Source: Hermatobates lingyangjiaoensis (taxonomy: Eukaryota > Arthropoda > Insecta > Hemiptera > Hermatobatidae). From it: a DNA stretch of 64,000 bases. A program made the translations under genes and the position numbers. Each line of letters opens with the position of its first letter. Within the stretch, counting starts at the first letter, position 1. Below, in pieces: positions 39,270 to 50,154 of this stretch. The stretch is from assembly GCA_026182355.1 (NCBI GenBank), contig JAPFBL010001928.1, positions 3,447,501-3,511,500 on the forward strand, in the 5' to 3' direction. A model generated the notes under the pieces. That model worked only from the letters and a program-made list of their open reading frames with translations. It was not told the DNA's origin and searched no databases.

Positions 39270-39420
39270 CAATATCAAATCACAATATGAAATGGGAAAA
39301 CAAGACTAAGATGTTTCAACCTTACAAGCGTTACGGCTGAAAGATCTTAGTCTTGTTTTTCCATTTCATATTGTGATTTGATCATTGATTGTTATTTCAC
39401 ATGTTTATTGTGTAATCTTT
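39270..39420. mobile_element. Family-A terminal repeat pair upstream of the main PLE
   Basis: ATCAAATCACAATATGAAAT...AAGATGTTTCAACC and GGCTGAAAGATCTTAGTCTT...ATTGTGATTTGATC. The middle with CTGACGA is deleted. Confidence 0.75.
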
Positions 39421-39471
39421 GTATATATATATATATATTCTTCATTATCACCTTATCACTTCATTATCACC

Positions 39472-40713
39472 TTAGCCTCCTTCGTCCTCAAACACAATGC
39501 TTTCAAGTTCGATGAAGACTTTTACCTACAAATCAAAGGAACGGCCATGGGAACTAGAATGGCTCCCTCCTTCGCCAATCTGTTTATGGCCCACCTTGAA
39601 AATAGTTTTTTCCAAACCTGCCACCTTCTTCCCTCACTGTATACCCGCTTCATCGATGACATCTTCTTTATCTGGACCCATGGCATTTCCGAGTTAGAAG
39701 TCTTCATCGACAACTTCAAATCTTTTTGCTCTTCCATCTCCTTTACCCATAACATTTCCAACAGATCCACTACCTTTCTTGATGTCGATATCACCCTCAA
39801 CAATAGTTCTCTCATTACTTCCGTCCATTCTAAACCCTCTAATCCCCATTTATATCTACACTTCAATAGCTGCCACCCTCCCCACATTAAGAAATCCATT
39901 CCGAGATCCCTCTCCATACGAATTCACCGGATTTGTAACAGACTACAAGATAAACACCTACATATCAATAGCCTAAAAAGTAAATTTGTAGAGCGAGGTT
40001 ACCCTCTCCCCTTCCTAACAAGAAGACTGGTTCCTGCCACAACCCCACACAATCCTACATCAACCTCCTCTTCCTCTCCCTCTGGGTCTCCCTACCTTAT
40101 TACAACCTACTTCCCAGGTATCCACAGACTGGGTACCATCATTAAAGAACTTTTCCCGATCATATCCTCTTCCCCTGCCACCTCCAAAACCTTTCCTAAT
40201 CCGCCACGCCTATCCTATAGACGTCCTCCCAACCTTGGCAATTTTCTTTCGCACAGGAAGCTAACCTCCACGAGGGCAAACAGTTTGCCCTCTGGAGCGC
40301 AACTGTGCGGACGTCGAGGTTGCCTCACGTGTCCCATTATAAATCCCCAACCACACTTCACAGCTCCCCCCCATAACACCCTCTATCCTGTTGCAACTGA
40401 CTGCTCGTGTACCTCCAAAAACTGTGTGTACCGTTTGGAGTGTACCAAGTGTGATTCGTTCTACGTAGGCCAAGCATCCACCAAGCTTAGTCTCTGTATG
40501 AACAATCACAGAGCTTCAGTCAATAGCCGCTCCCATCTTCCCATTGCCATACATGCCAATAGCCATGGTCTCCCTTTTAATGAGTGCTACAGGTTACAGA
40601 TTCTGCGACAAATACCCCCTGACAGCAAAGACCTCACACTACGAGCCTCCGAAGAAGCCCATATTTGGCTATTAAGTGCGCGCAGAGCACCTGGCCTCAA
40701 TCTAAAGCGATAA
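39472..40713 (+). CDS. Penelope-like reverse transcriptase with C-terminal GIY-YIG endonuclease (5'-truncated)
   Basis: PLE proteins copy their RNA at a nick cut by their GIY-YIG endonuclease. The visible part begins in the middle of the RT. The KGTAMGTRMAPSFANLFM block is at about 39535-39590. The catalytic FIDD of the palm is at 39649-39660, followed by FFIW, and TFLDVDI is near 39775. A Ser/Pro-rich linker leads to the PLE zinc-like CGRRGCLTCP segment and then the endonuclease, where NCVYRLEC (from 40420) and FYVGQ (from 40459) are the GIY and YIG halves. The usual Arg in the following helix (LxLRxxxNH) is Cys here (LSLCMNNH), so nuclease activity is doubtful. The C terminus APGLNLKR matches the end of the copy at 7.2 kb. 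No frameshifts or stops occur over about 410 codons, so insertion is fairly recent. A technically possible ATG upstream at 39385 lies in flanking repeat and is not the natural start. Confidence 0.88.
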   Translation, partial: LASFVLKHNAFKFDEDFYLQIKGTAMGTRMAPSFANLFMAHLENSFFQTCHLLPSLYTRFIDDIFFIWTHGISELEVFIDNFKSFCSSISFTHNISNRSTTFLDVDITLNNSSLITSVHSKPSNPHLYLHFNSCHPPHIKKSIPRSLSIRIHRICNRLQDKHLHINSLKSKFVERGYPLPFLTRRLVPATTPHNPTSTSSSSPSGSPYLITTYFPGIHRLGTIIKELFPIISSSPATSKTFPNPPRLSYRRPPNLGNFLSHRKLTSTRANSLPSGAQLCGRRGCLTCPIINPQPHFTAPPHNTLYPVATDCSCTSKNCVYRLECTKCDSFYVGQASTKLSLCMNNHRASVNSRSHLPIAIHANSHGLPFNECYRLQILRQIPPDSKDLTLRASEEAHIWLLSARRAPGLNLKR

Positions 40714-41054
40714 TGTCTAAAAGTTCCTTGCCTTTTCACATTTTTTAATACTTTATTTCATTTGTTATTATTATTTGTATTCTTAGTTTTATTTTACCAT
40801 AAAATGACTTTTATTTAGTCAGTACTTTTGTTTATGTATCAATTTCTCTGTATCAATTTCCCTTATTTTTTCAATTTTTTCTTTTTTATATATTTATTGT
40901 ATTCATATTCCATTAATTTAATGTAATTATAAATTATAAATTAATTATAAATTGATTCCTGTCTACCTTATTTTCTGTGAACGGGCGCGCATGCGGCAAC
41001 ACTGTTGGTCTCCAACCGTCTCTGATCCAGTGCGCTTGGTTTCCCTCTCTTATC

Positions 41055-41088
41055 TCTCCTGAAGACGGTTCAAACCGAAAATTAGAGA
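41055..41088 (+). ncRNA. Hammerhead-ribozyme-like motif in the main PLE (family C)
   Basis: Stem I TCTC/GAGA; CTGAAGA (41059-41065); stem II GG..CC inside CGGTTCAAACCG; GAAA; helix III AATT; cleavage triplet TTA. It lies in the 3' repeat of the PLE that has the intact ORF. Confidence 0.55.
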
Positions 41089-41177
41089 CTGTAAGTGTGT
41101 TCTTCTGATTTCTCTATGTTTCTTTGTTTATATTGAACTATATTTGTCCGTTTTGGATCGTATTTCCAACGAAAAAA

Positions 41178-41178
41178 A

Positions 41179-41232
<54 letters not shown>
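41178..41232. repeat. (TA)n tract at the 3' end of the main PLE
   Basis: About 27 TA units beginning at the end of the terminal repeat. Other long tracts: 5723-5754, 7566-7596, 7840-7862, 14190-14270, 22141-22165, 22484-22511, 22580-22616, 22748-22780, 26638-26681, 26799-26842, 52096-52130, 52373-52395, 59725-59767. Confidence 0.95.
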
Positions 41233-41235
<3 letters not shown>

Positions 41236-41277
41236 CTTGATAAACGGAAAGAAGATCCAAACTGGACACAATAACAG

Positions 41278-41458
41278 TTCAAAATTGAAGATAGGCAGCA
41301 CAGAAAGTAAAAGCAACACACTTACTTCAAATTTTCGGGTCAAAAATTCAAATCTTCAGGAGAAAAAAAAAGGGGAGACCAAGCTGGTCTCCCGAAAATT
41401 TGAGTCTGTAAGTGTGTTTCTCTTGCTTTCTGTACTGCCTATCTTCAATTTTTGAAAC
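41278..41458. mobile_element. Inverted pair of family-B terminal repeats
   Basis: TTCAAAATTGAAGATAGGCA...AATTTTCGGG and CCCGAAAATTTGAGTC...TGCCTATCTTCAATTTTTGA. Follows the end of the main PLE and its (TA)n tract. Confidence 0.75.
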
Positions 41459-41529
41459 GAGCTTAAACGAAACGAGAAAAAACCAAGGCATGTTCGTGTT
41501 GCCGCATACTTCAGTTGACTGGTGCAACT

Positions 41530-41640
41530 ACAGTAGGGTAGTCTACTTCTACTTGATGACGAATCATGTCGAAATATCATAGTAAAGCAGTCTATCTATG
41601 AAGTTTTTATTTGTAACTTAATATTTTTGTTGTAATTAGT
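41530..41640 (+). mobile_element. Family-D PLE terminal repeat
   Basis: CTTGATGACGAATCATGTCG then AAATATCATAGTAAAGCAGT, same family as the palindrome at 11176-11321. Confidence 0.65.
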
Positions 41641-42288
41641 CCTGAAAAAGCGATGTAGTATATCTGGTGTGTTATTTATAAAGGAGAGAGGCAAGAGAGC
41701 TATTTTAAAGTGTGTAATGAGCTAGTATAGACAACAGAAGGCTGGGCAAGGCAAGTAAGGTAAACAAAGGAGTTGAGAAAGAAATAAGTGAAAGTTATCT
41801 GCTAGGGGTAACACCAGTGCACAAAGCTATGCTCCCTTTAATACTGAGTCTAACTTGAATAAACAATTACTAATGTGTTTAGTATTTCAACAATAATATT
41901 TAATTAATAAATATTATTTCTCTTTAACCAAGTGAAATTGAATAATAATATTTCTGAAGAACATGGATCTTTTATACATGATGATATTAACTTATATCCA
42001 ATTTATCAGTTATTTGGTTTCAATTTATCAATAATAAGATTTCAATTATGGGTTTTAATAATTGGTTTCAGTAATAAGTTTCAATTTTGTATGCATAAAT
42101 AGCGCATTAATTATATTGTACTAGTGTTGTTTTATAGGTTTGTTAAATTATGTTACAACCTGTCCTATATATTCCTACAGTCTCCTATCCATAGAAGAGA
42201 TTTTAATTAACAAACTACCTGTAATTACTTCTAGCAAAAGTATATTGAAGTTAACATTTTGATCATGACTAGCAAGTGAGTCCAATGA

Positions 42289-43180
42289 CTATAAATATAG
42301 CAAAAGTATGATGTTTGAGTGGTTTCTATTCGCAGAATTGGAAAACGTTTGTTTAGTTCCTTTTAAAGCTCTGTCACTATAAAAGGTGACGTACTTTAAT
42401 GAATCAGCAAGACCAGGAATGCTACTATCCTCATCACTGAGGAATTCAGAGAAGCCGACTCTGTTTAAAAGCAAGTATTCTATTATTTCTTCGATAGTCA
42501 GAACTGAAATGGGCATAAGCAACACATTGGTGGGGGTCCTGTACACACTAAATACTTAATGCGTCACTCGTTAAGGATTTGTGTATAAGGACATCAGAAA
42601 ATGGTAATTTACAATATATGTTTTCTTCTATTGTAAATTGAATTGTCAGTACTAATGAATTTAACTTTGTTGGAAAGTCACCTTTATTCATAGAATTGGT
42701 AGAGAAGCATAACAGATCGTCGATATATCCAAATATGACTAGGCAGAAGTATTGTTAACATTTTACTGTCAAAATATTGCATTTATAACTTATTCAAGAG
42801 TTAGGATAAGCAATTACCAATTCCAGGACCAAATTTTTGTTTGTCAAAGTTATTTATAATTGAAAATGACAATCAACCACATATAATTTTATTAACTTGA
42901 TTATAGTGGTGGTAGGGGAAAGAAATATTTAAATTCTTTCTTCTGTAGTTGAAACTAACTAGTTTCAGGTAAATTAGTAAAAATTTGACTACATCAAAAC
43001 TAATCATTGTACATCCTTACTTAATATTGAAGCTTTTTAAAGTTTACTTAATATGTCTATATTATTTTTTAACATGGCTGCCTGACATTTTAAAATTTAT
43101 TGGGCTAAAAACCTTTTCTATCCATTTGGATAAGGCATATGAAGCCTCTCGAATCGAGCCCACAACTAATAGTTTGGGGA
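42289..43180 (-). pseudogene. Decayed Penelope-like element ORF, sister of the 16-kb copy
   Basis: Minus-strand frames give TIQFTIEENIYCKLPFSD and DVLIHKSLTSDA (about 42560-42645), then VYRTPTNVLLMP in a shifted frame (from 42546 downward). These align block for block with IQFTTEETVNCKLPFLD and VYRKPTNVFSYV of the copy at 16.3 kb. Nucleotide similarity extends upstream: the stretch with ATGGCTGCCTGACATTTTA near 43075-43095 matches ATGACTGCCTGAAATTTTA near 16682-16700. Stops interrupt all frames. No GIY-YIG half was recognised downstream. Confidence 0.7.
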
Positions 43181-43789
43181 AATTATTTTTATGCACCTAA
43201 ATAACGTGGTTGCAATCGTGCATATATAATGAAGGAGATGTAGTGAGAAAATTTAATTAATGATTTGGATTGATCTTTCAAAATATTTTGACAGGTATAG
43301 GAAACTCACCAATGTTTTCGCTAATATCCATTGTTATTCTGTCCATCCCAGAAAGTTGAAATACTTGTTTTTTTTTTTGACTTCTTGTTTTGAGGATGTT
43401 AAGAGTTAGCTCCTAGAAATTCCTTAATGATAAAGGTAATAATATTGTTTTTATTGCTCACAATTTAAAAAACCTCGGCTCTTAAACTGATAAATATTAA
43501 AAACATACTAAAAAACCGTTCTCCAATGCTGTAACAGAAAGCTTTAAATGTCAATTGTCATTGTTTGACCATATTTTGATCCTTTGGACCATTCATGAAT
43601 AAATCCTCAAACTAAGGTTGAGTGAGAGTATGATAGAGGCTAGGTGTTTTGGTTATAAGACCTTTGTCACATTCCTGATTGCCTCTCTGCTGTTTGGTCG
43701 TTGATACATATGAATACACTTTTACTTCAAAAAAACATTCGAAACGGACAAACAAAGTTCAACATAGATAAAGAATCAAAAATCAATTA

Positions 43790-43920
43790 AATAAAAACAC
43801 ACTTTGAGTCTCTAATTTCTGATTTGAACCGTCATCAGAAGAGATAAGAGCGGGAAACCAAGTGCACTGGTGCAGAGAGGGTTTAGAGACCAATAATATT
43901 GCCGCATGCGTGTCCAGTCA
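43790..43920 (-). mobile_element. Family-C PLE terminal repeat
   Basis: GAGTCTCTAATTTCTGATTT, GAACCGTCATCAGAAGAGAT, AAGTGCACTGGTGCAGAGAG. Minus-oriented relative of the repeat that ends the main PLE at 40980-41180. Confidence 0.65.
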
Positions 43921-46780
43921 CAAAAAATAAGGTATACAAGCATCAATTTAAAATTAAGCATGGAATAGGGAATATGAAAGTAGCAATAAAATAAAAAAAA
44001 CAGAGGAAAGCGATACATAAATAAAAGTAAAACACTTATAAAAAATAAAATAAAACTATATAATTATATAGTTAAAATAATATAATCAATATAACATAAT
44101 ACAATATAATAAATATTATTATTAATATTAAAATTATTTCGAGATCAAATTTTTTTACGATCACTATACTTTACTTATAGTAAAGTAAAAATGGGCTAGA
44201 TAATAAACAAAATAGATATTGAAAATAGGATAAAAAATGCAAAGACAATGAACTAATTATTGAAAGAGTTAATTAATAACGGTAATTATAGTTATTAATT
44301 AACTACTAATTACTGAATTATCGTAGCTATTTAATTACAGTAATTCAAAAATCTTCAATTAATTAATCAATAAATTATTTCATAATCATCAATCGCACAT
44401 TAATTTATAGTAATTAAAATAAATTGTGTATGAATTAATATCAAGTATATGAAAGATATGTTCAATTAATATTAAACATATCTTTCCAGTTTTTACTTCT
44501 TCAAAGAGACTTTAAGGTAATCTACAACTAGTCACCACAATAGCACATCTCCCTCATGGAATCTTATACTGTTAGGATTTCAGGTATAGTAGGTCCTATA
44601 CTTACACTAATTATTCATGCATTAAAGTGTAGTTATTGCATTGAATCATGTATATATTACTTCTGATTCAATGGACACTAAAGCATGTTATCAAAAGCTC
44701 CTTTGATATTCAAGAAACATTCCAGAGTGATCCTGGCTTTACTATTTTGCTAACCAAAGTTTTAGCAACTGACTCTGTTGATTTGTCCTCCTCATACAGA
44801 TGTTTACCCTCGTGAAGATGCTTATTTTCTAAAAACTTCTTAAGTGTCTACAGATAAAATTCAATAGTTATCATTTTTAGTGTAATATTACTCTTCCAAT
44901 ATTTAAAGGAAAAATATCTTTGGTAAGACTTTAGCTAATGAAAAAAAATTTTAATTTATTGATTCCTCGGACAATTAGAATAAAATTAGTAACCGTTTCG
45001 TCATAAGAAACGAAAAAAGTACCTTTCCGGTGCTTCCATATTACAAAAAAACACTAGGATTTTTGAAGACACCAGTGACTGTATATCTATCCTTAAGATT
45101 TCTTAAAGAGTGAAAGATATTTTTTTAGACCATCAATCGCACACTGGAAAGTATAATTCATTATACGGTTGATTCGCGTTTGCCTTTATTGCGTTAAAGA
45201 TTAAATCTTCCAACTTAGTATAACATACTTTTATTAACATTTATATAACAATTGATTATGACTCAATTCTGTTAAAGCATTTCTTACTCAATCTAAATAA
45301 ATCCGTTAAGTACTGCATACTATATGTTAATCCAATTTGAGATTCCAGTTTTTAGAGTCAAATTGCTTTTTGAAGCATTCAGAATTTCTTTAAAATTTAT
45401 TTCTAGCATACTAATTTTGTTTTTTTTTTTCATAAAATTTTAGTGTTCTTTAATTATTCGTTTAGTGTTAGAAACTCATTTTCTGAATGTGCTATTTTTG
45501 ATTATAAGTTAATAACGCTGCCTCAAACTGTCGGGTACAAATATTTTTAAAATCAATCAGAAGTCAAAAATTTTGCAGTTTATTGCAAAAAATACATTTT
45601 TAGTTATTTTAAATAACTACAGTTTTCTCTTATTATGCATCTTCTAGTTTGACAGCAATTGCAAAGTTTCAACACTTTATGGAAGTTAAAAAAAATATTG
45701 TGTAATACCACATTTTGAACGAATAGATTTCTCATAATAAAATATTATCCAAAAACAATATGGTACTTGCACACTGCAGATCTAATTTTTGAGTAAATGA
45801 ATGTAATCCTTAAGACGATTGGCCTATATCATTTTCACACATTTCCACTCGCACACACGTACGTAATCCTCAAAATATGTAAAACTGTCAAAATCTTGAG
45901 AACATATTTATTTACTATTGCGATGATTTACTTTTAGTAAATGAAATATGTAGAAGACAAGTTAGTTAATAGTTAGACCCACAATTTTATTACTCAAAAG
46001 ATCTAGTGCTTTCTGATTTAATATTCTACTGAGAGGCACAAAATTGCAATTTTAACTTTGGTTCAATTCGTAAGAGAGGATTAAATTAATGCCGCTCAAT
46101 AAGTCAAGGCGATTCGTTTGGGAGTTTAATAGTTTATCTATGAAGTTCAGGTTGATTTTTTTTTTTAACTTTAGTTCAAGAAATTTCAAAATTAAAGAAT
46201 CCAATAGACTATTCTAGTTGATGATATTTTTAATAAAAAAGAAAACTTGATCCAATGAAAGGAAAGAAAAATCTTCAAGAAAGAATGAAAATCAGTGAAG
46301 TCAAGTATTGACTGTTGGAGAGAGAAGGTGTGAAGTAGATCTCCTTTTAAGCGACCCACTTTTAATTTATATAAAACTGTTTCTCCTTTGAAAAAAGAAA
46401 GTTTCAATTTTCCCAATTAGATTTACAAAAGTCTTCATTATAATTTATGCTCCAGTAATATTGATTCTTGTAAGTTAGTAAATTTTTAAAACAGAAATAA
46501 TTAACAAAGTTTATTAACATTTGTAGTGCTAGTCATAAGTTAGGTAATTTTTTTTTTATCATTTTTGAAATCTAAAACATAAGAACATTTTGGAATGGAA
46601 AAGAACATAATTGTTTTTAGCACAACAGAAGTCTGGCAAGAGCGGTCTATACTTTGATACCTATCTATAGAAACTATTTGTGTTTCTTCAAAAGATGAAG
46701 ATAGAGAGCTGAAATGATGTGTCTCAGATTCCCATATTACTAGTCTCTAGAACATTAGACAGTTTTTTTTTATGTTGTAT
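43920..46780. other. AT-rich DNA, no gene recognised
   Basis: Holds a second copy of the CACTATACTTTACTTATAG repeat (about 44150-44200) and a weaker relative near 45900-45960. Rich in ATTAATTAA words. Confidence 0.5.
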
Positions 46781-46885
46781 TTTATTCCAGCATGTTCCAC
46801 TGTGTATTACATGCATCATCGTCAAATTGTACGCCATAGTTCCTTCATTAACACTACAAAATACTTATTTTAACTTATTTTACAT

Positions 46886-47293
46886 TCATTCATAATTCAA
46901 CATTATAATATATTTTTCTTTAATGTCTATACTATACAAAAATTTTACAAATTCTTTATAATAACCTTTTTTAATTAATGAGGAAGGCCTAACGGGCCAC
47001 TCCTCTCCACAAACCAAGACCTTACGTATGAGAGCCAGTCTTTGTGGTTCCCTCAAACAGCACTCGTACACCAAGTGTCTAGGAGATTGGGGTGTCTCCG
47101 CGTTACATGGGCATGATGGACTAGGAGCTATTTTCAACCTGCTCAGGTATTCTTTAAGTGGCCCATGTCCTGTCATGTATTGGGAGAGTTTATAGTTTAT
47201 TTGGAAATGTTTCATGGATAATCTTTGTTTGATACTAGGAAAATATTCCTTTATTAGAAGGCCTTTAGATGATTCTTCCCAATTTGTTTCCCA
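46886..47293 (-). pseudogene. C-terminal end of a non-LTR retrotransposon ORF2 (5'-truncated)
   Basis: The minus-strand frame, open from a stop near 47294, reads CWETNWEESSKGLLIKEYF, PSIKQRLSMKHFQINYKLSQ, YMTGHGPLKEYLSRLKI, then SPSCPCNAETPQSPRHLVYE and CCL. The (L/M)TGHGxxxxYLxRxxxxxxxxCPC...ESxxHLxxxC pattern is the post-RNase-H Cys/His tail of ORF2 of R1/Jockey/I-like LINEs. Only this tail is present, as expected for a 5'-truncated insertion. No stops occur within it. The first Met (47215) is internal and not a real start. Confidence 0.8.
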
Positions 47294-47731
47294 ACATTAG
47301 ACAGTATAGTGTTGTTTCAAAGGGAGTTATAGCGTAACGGTTGCTCGTAGAGTAAAATACAAACATAATTATAATTTTAATTACTCTAATATTTATTGAT
47401 TTAAGGGGACAATTCCGCAAAAAAAAAAACAAAAAAGAAAACGTAGCCTATTGGTGTGGACGATACAAAAAAATGCACTTACACTTACACATTAAAAGTT
47501 TGTTTTATAATGAAGTGGTAAAAGGCCTATATGCCTGTCCACTAATTTGGCATGCACCTTGCTGTGCATGGCTAGCTGACCCTTGACCTTTGAGTTTGTT
47601 TTATAAAAAAAAAATATTGTTCAAGGGCAAAGACGCGTGCATATCCACCAGTTTGGCATATACCTTTCCGTGAATGACTAGGTTAAATGAACTGAGACTT
47701 TTTAAAAAAAAAGTCATATATAAATAAATAA

Positions 47732-47800
47732 TCTCTATATATAAAGTTTGTGAATTTGTTTGTTTGTTCACCCATTTTCAGTGGAGATAGAGACCTGAAA
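47732..47800 (+). mobile_element. Possible second Helitron 5' end
   Basis: TCTCTATATATAAAGTTTGTG resembles the start of the Helitron at 50155, including the TGTTTGTTTG-like continuation. No hairpin plus CTAG end was found downstream, so this may be a truncated copy. Confidence 0.35.
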
Positions 47801-47859
47801 CTAAATATTTATTATTTACTACCTGAATAATGTTAAATAAATGAAAATCATCACTACAT

Positions 47860-48062
47860 TACTAAAATTGGAGCCAGGGTGGAAAGTGTTTTGCGTGCTC
47901 TCCGATGACAGTAGCGAAAATGTATTATGTATAAATATAACAAACAAAAAAATTAAAATTTGCAAAAATATAAACACTGGTAATAAAATAAAAGAATGGA
48001 GCCAGAGTAGCCTAGAGGCTTGCGTGCTCGCTGATGACAGTAGTGCAAATATATTGCATTGA
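47860..48062 (+). repeat. Two related short repeats with an A-box-like segment
   Basis: GGAGCCAG...TTGCGTGCTC, then GATGACAGTAG, occurs at about 47868-47925 and again at about 47998-48050. The second copy has TAGCCTAGAGG, an A-box match, but no B box. They may be SINE heads. Confidence 0.4.
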
Positions 48063-48099
48063 TGTTTTATTTATTTATATGATAAAGGAAATATTTTTT

Positions 48100-50150
48100 T
48101 TACTTTTAAATGATTTTTAGTTTGCTACTAAACTTTTTGTGTGTATATCTTGAATCATGTTAAGAATACTATATCAAAAGCTTGGGCCATATAAGAGTCT
48201 GTTTGCGTGCCTTAATAACAAGAATCAACGATTATAATTACCCCTGTCAAAAATGTTCAGTGAGTTAATTTCAATACCTATTATTATAATTTCTGAGTGA
48301 CACAAAGGGTCACGGGTAGTAAACTTTATATATAAATTAAAAGTTTCTAATAAAGCTACAAAAAAAAAAACAAATGTTACAAACGAAACAAACAAAGTTA
48401 CTTTAATACAGAATAAAATGCAAAGCAGGAAAGTATGCGTTAAACAAATTAACTTAGAAACAGTTAAGACAACATATCAAACGATTACAGAAAAGAATTC
48501 GTAGAAATAACATACAACTCAAAAACGATTGCAAGAAAAAAACGCGTTCCTTCTCCTGAAGACGTTGAGGTTGAAATATTGAAGTGAGTTGTGTGTTATT
48601 TTTACGTGTTCTTTTCTTGAAAATATTTTATTCATTAACTTAGATCATGTTGAAATAAAAAAATTTAATTCACGGCTACATTAATAATTTAGTTAAAAAT
48701 TAAAAATAAGTTAATAATGCTTAATTATTATGTATATAAATACCAAATGTTAGCTTCTAAAATGTATGTGTTCAATATGTGTTTATTTTTGAAACAAATT
48801 TTTCAAGTTGGTAAAAAAATTAATTCTAGATGAATTAATATCCGAAAAATTGATAGTAGTATGAATTTGTGTTTGATTTTGTTTATTCAAATGTTATTAG
48901 TTAGCTTAAACAATGGGTTTGATTTCATGGTTTTCATAGTAACTGACATCGCACATACTCGTGACTGGTTAGCAGTGTTAGGTCTGTCTTCTCATAATTT
49001 CCTATCTCGCAAGTAAAGTTTAGAGTCCTGGGTAAGATTCTAATCCAAAATTTTTAGAAATATCTCAGGATTACAAAAAAAAACGGAATTATCTGTGTAA
49101 TATGTTTTGGAATGAGGGATACTTTTCAAGGGTAATGGTGGCATGTTTTGTAATCATCCTGGTTATGCCTAAGCTGATAAGCTTGGTTTGTTTCGTTTGT
49201 ATTTTCTTTTGTAAACAGTTCCAATAAGTTGACTAAGCTGTGGTTATTTGCTTTCACAAAACAGCTTTCATTTCTTCATACAGCAGAGCCTATTGAATTC
49301 ATATATCCTTACACAAATGATAAGGACCCCCTCCAGTTATTAAATTCCCATGCAGCGCACTTTGAAGGAGATTGACCGAACTACTACACACTCTGTTTAC
49401 TCTGTCTCAAAAGTCCCAGTAGAGTCAAGTTTTTTTTTTTGCCTTCTAAACCAATATTTGTTCCATTCAATGAGTTTCCTCTTATCATGTGGAAAAAAGA
49501 AATGAATATTTTGTTAGAAAACAAGGAAATGAAAACAAGGGGGAAATTATTCTTGAAACAGGGTTATGTTTTCGTAAATTTGAGGACACACATAAGTAGG
49601 TCTTCAGTCGGCGCTCTTTAATTCTTATACTATTCAATGATATCTATTGAAGTAATTTATATCTGTTATATTATTTTTGATGAAATAACTTTATTTCCTT
49701 AAATTTTGTTTGTGTCTTTTTAGTTAATCAAAGGAACTCATTATGAGCAATAATTGAAATATGGATTAAAAAAATTTGAGTTAACAGATTAGTCTCCTAA
49801 TCTATAAAATAGACAACCATTTATATGTATGTATGGTAGATTTGATAACACTAGCTTTACTTGTAAAACAGCACTAACTGCCCTGCCATTAGATGAAACG
49901 CAACGCGATTTATATGATATGTAAAGTACCTGAGATAACAAGTGATTAATATAGCCTTCTTGTACTATATTCCAAGTTGTAACTACCATTGTAACATAGA
50001 AATTACAATGTCGTTTACAATGTATGCCTTGAGGGTAAGCCTATAAGAAATACCTTTATGAATAATGTAAGAATAGCAGTAAACATACTGCAGTGGTCAT
50101 CATCAGACTCAACCCTCGCACCAAAAAAAGTTTTTACAAGAGTCTGGGGT
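48100..50150. other. AT-rich DNA, one remnant ribozyme-like motif
   Basis: Apart from the motif at 48553 nothing is recognised. 49240-49420 is slightly more complex. Confidence 0.45.
48553..48586 (+). ncRNA. Hammerhead-like motif (family E)
   Basis: CTC, CTGAAGA, C, GTTGAGGTT, GAA, ATAT, T, GA. A lone remnant of a terminal repeat ending in a GTGAGTTGTGTG tail. Confidence 0.4.
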
Positions 50151-50154
50151 ATTA

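Larger units (their letters stand above)
39437..41180 (+). mobile_element. Penelope-like element, 5'-truncated, with 3' end
   Basis: Element similarity starts just after a (TA)n tract near 39437, runs through an open RT plus GIY-YIG frame, an AT-rich 3' UTR, and a terminal repeat that ends against another long (TA)n near 41178. The 3' repeat (about 40980-41180) contains a hammerhead-like core at 41055-41088. The 5' part of the ORF (N-terminal region and first RT motifs) is absent. A family-A terminal-repeat palindrome (39270-39420) sits immediately upstream. Confidence 0.85.

Noticed and set aside
49439..49621. Possible exon (MPSKPIFVPFNEF...)
   Set aside because: No recognisable family and no acceptor/donor pair that fits; left as chance frame.
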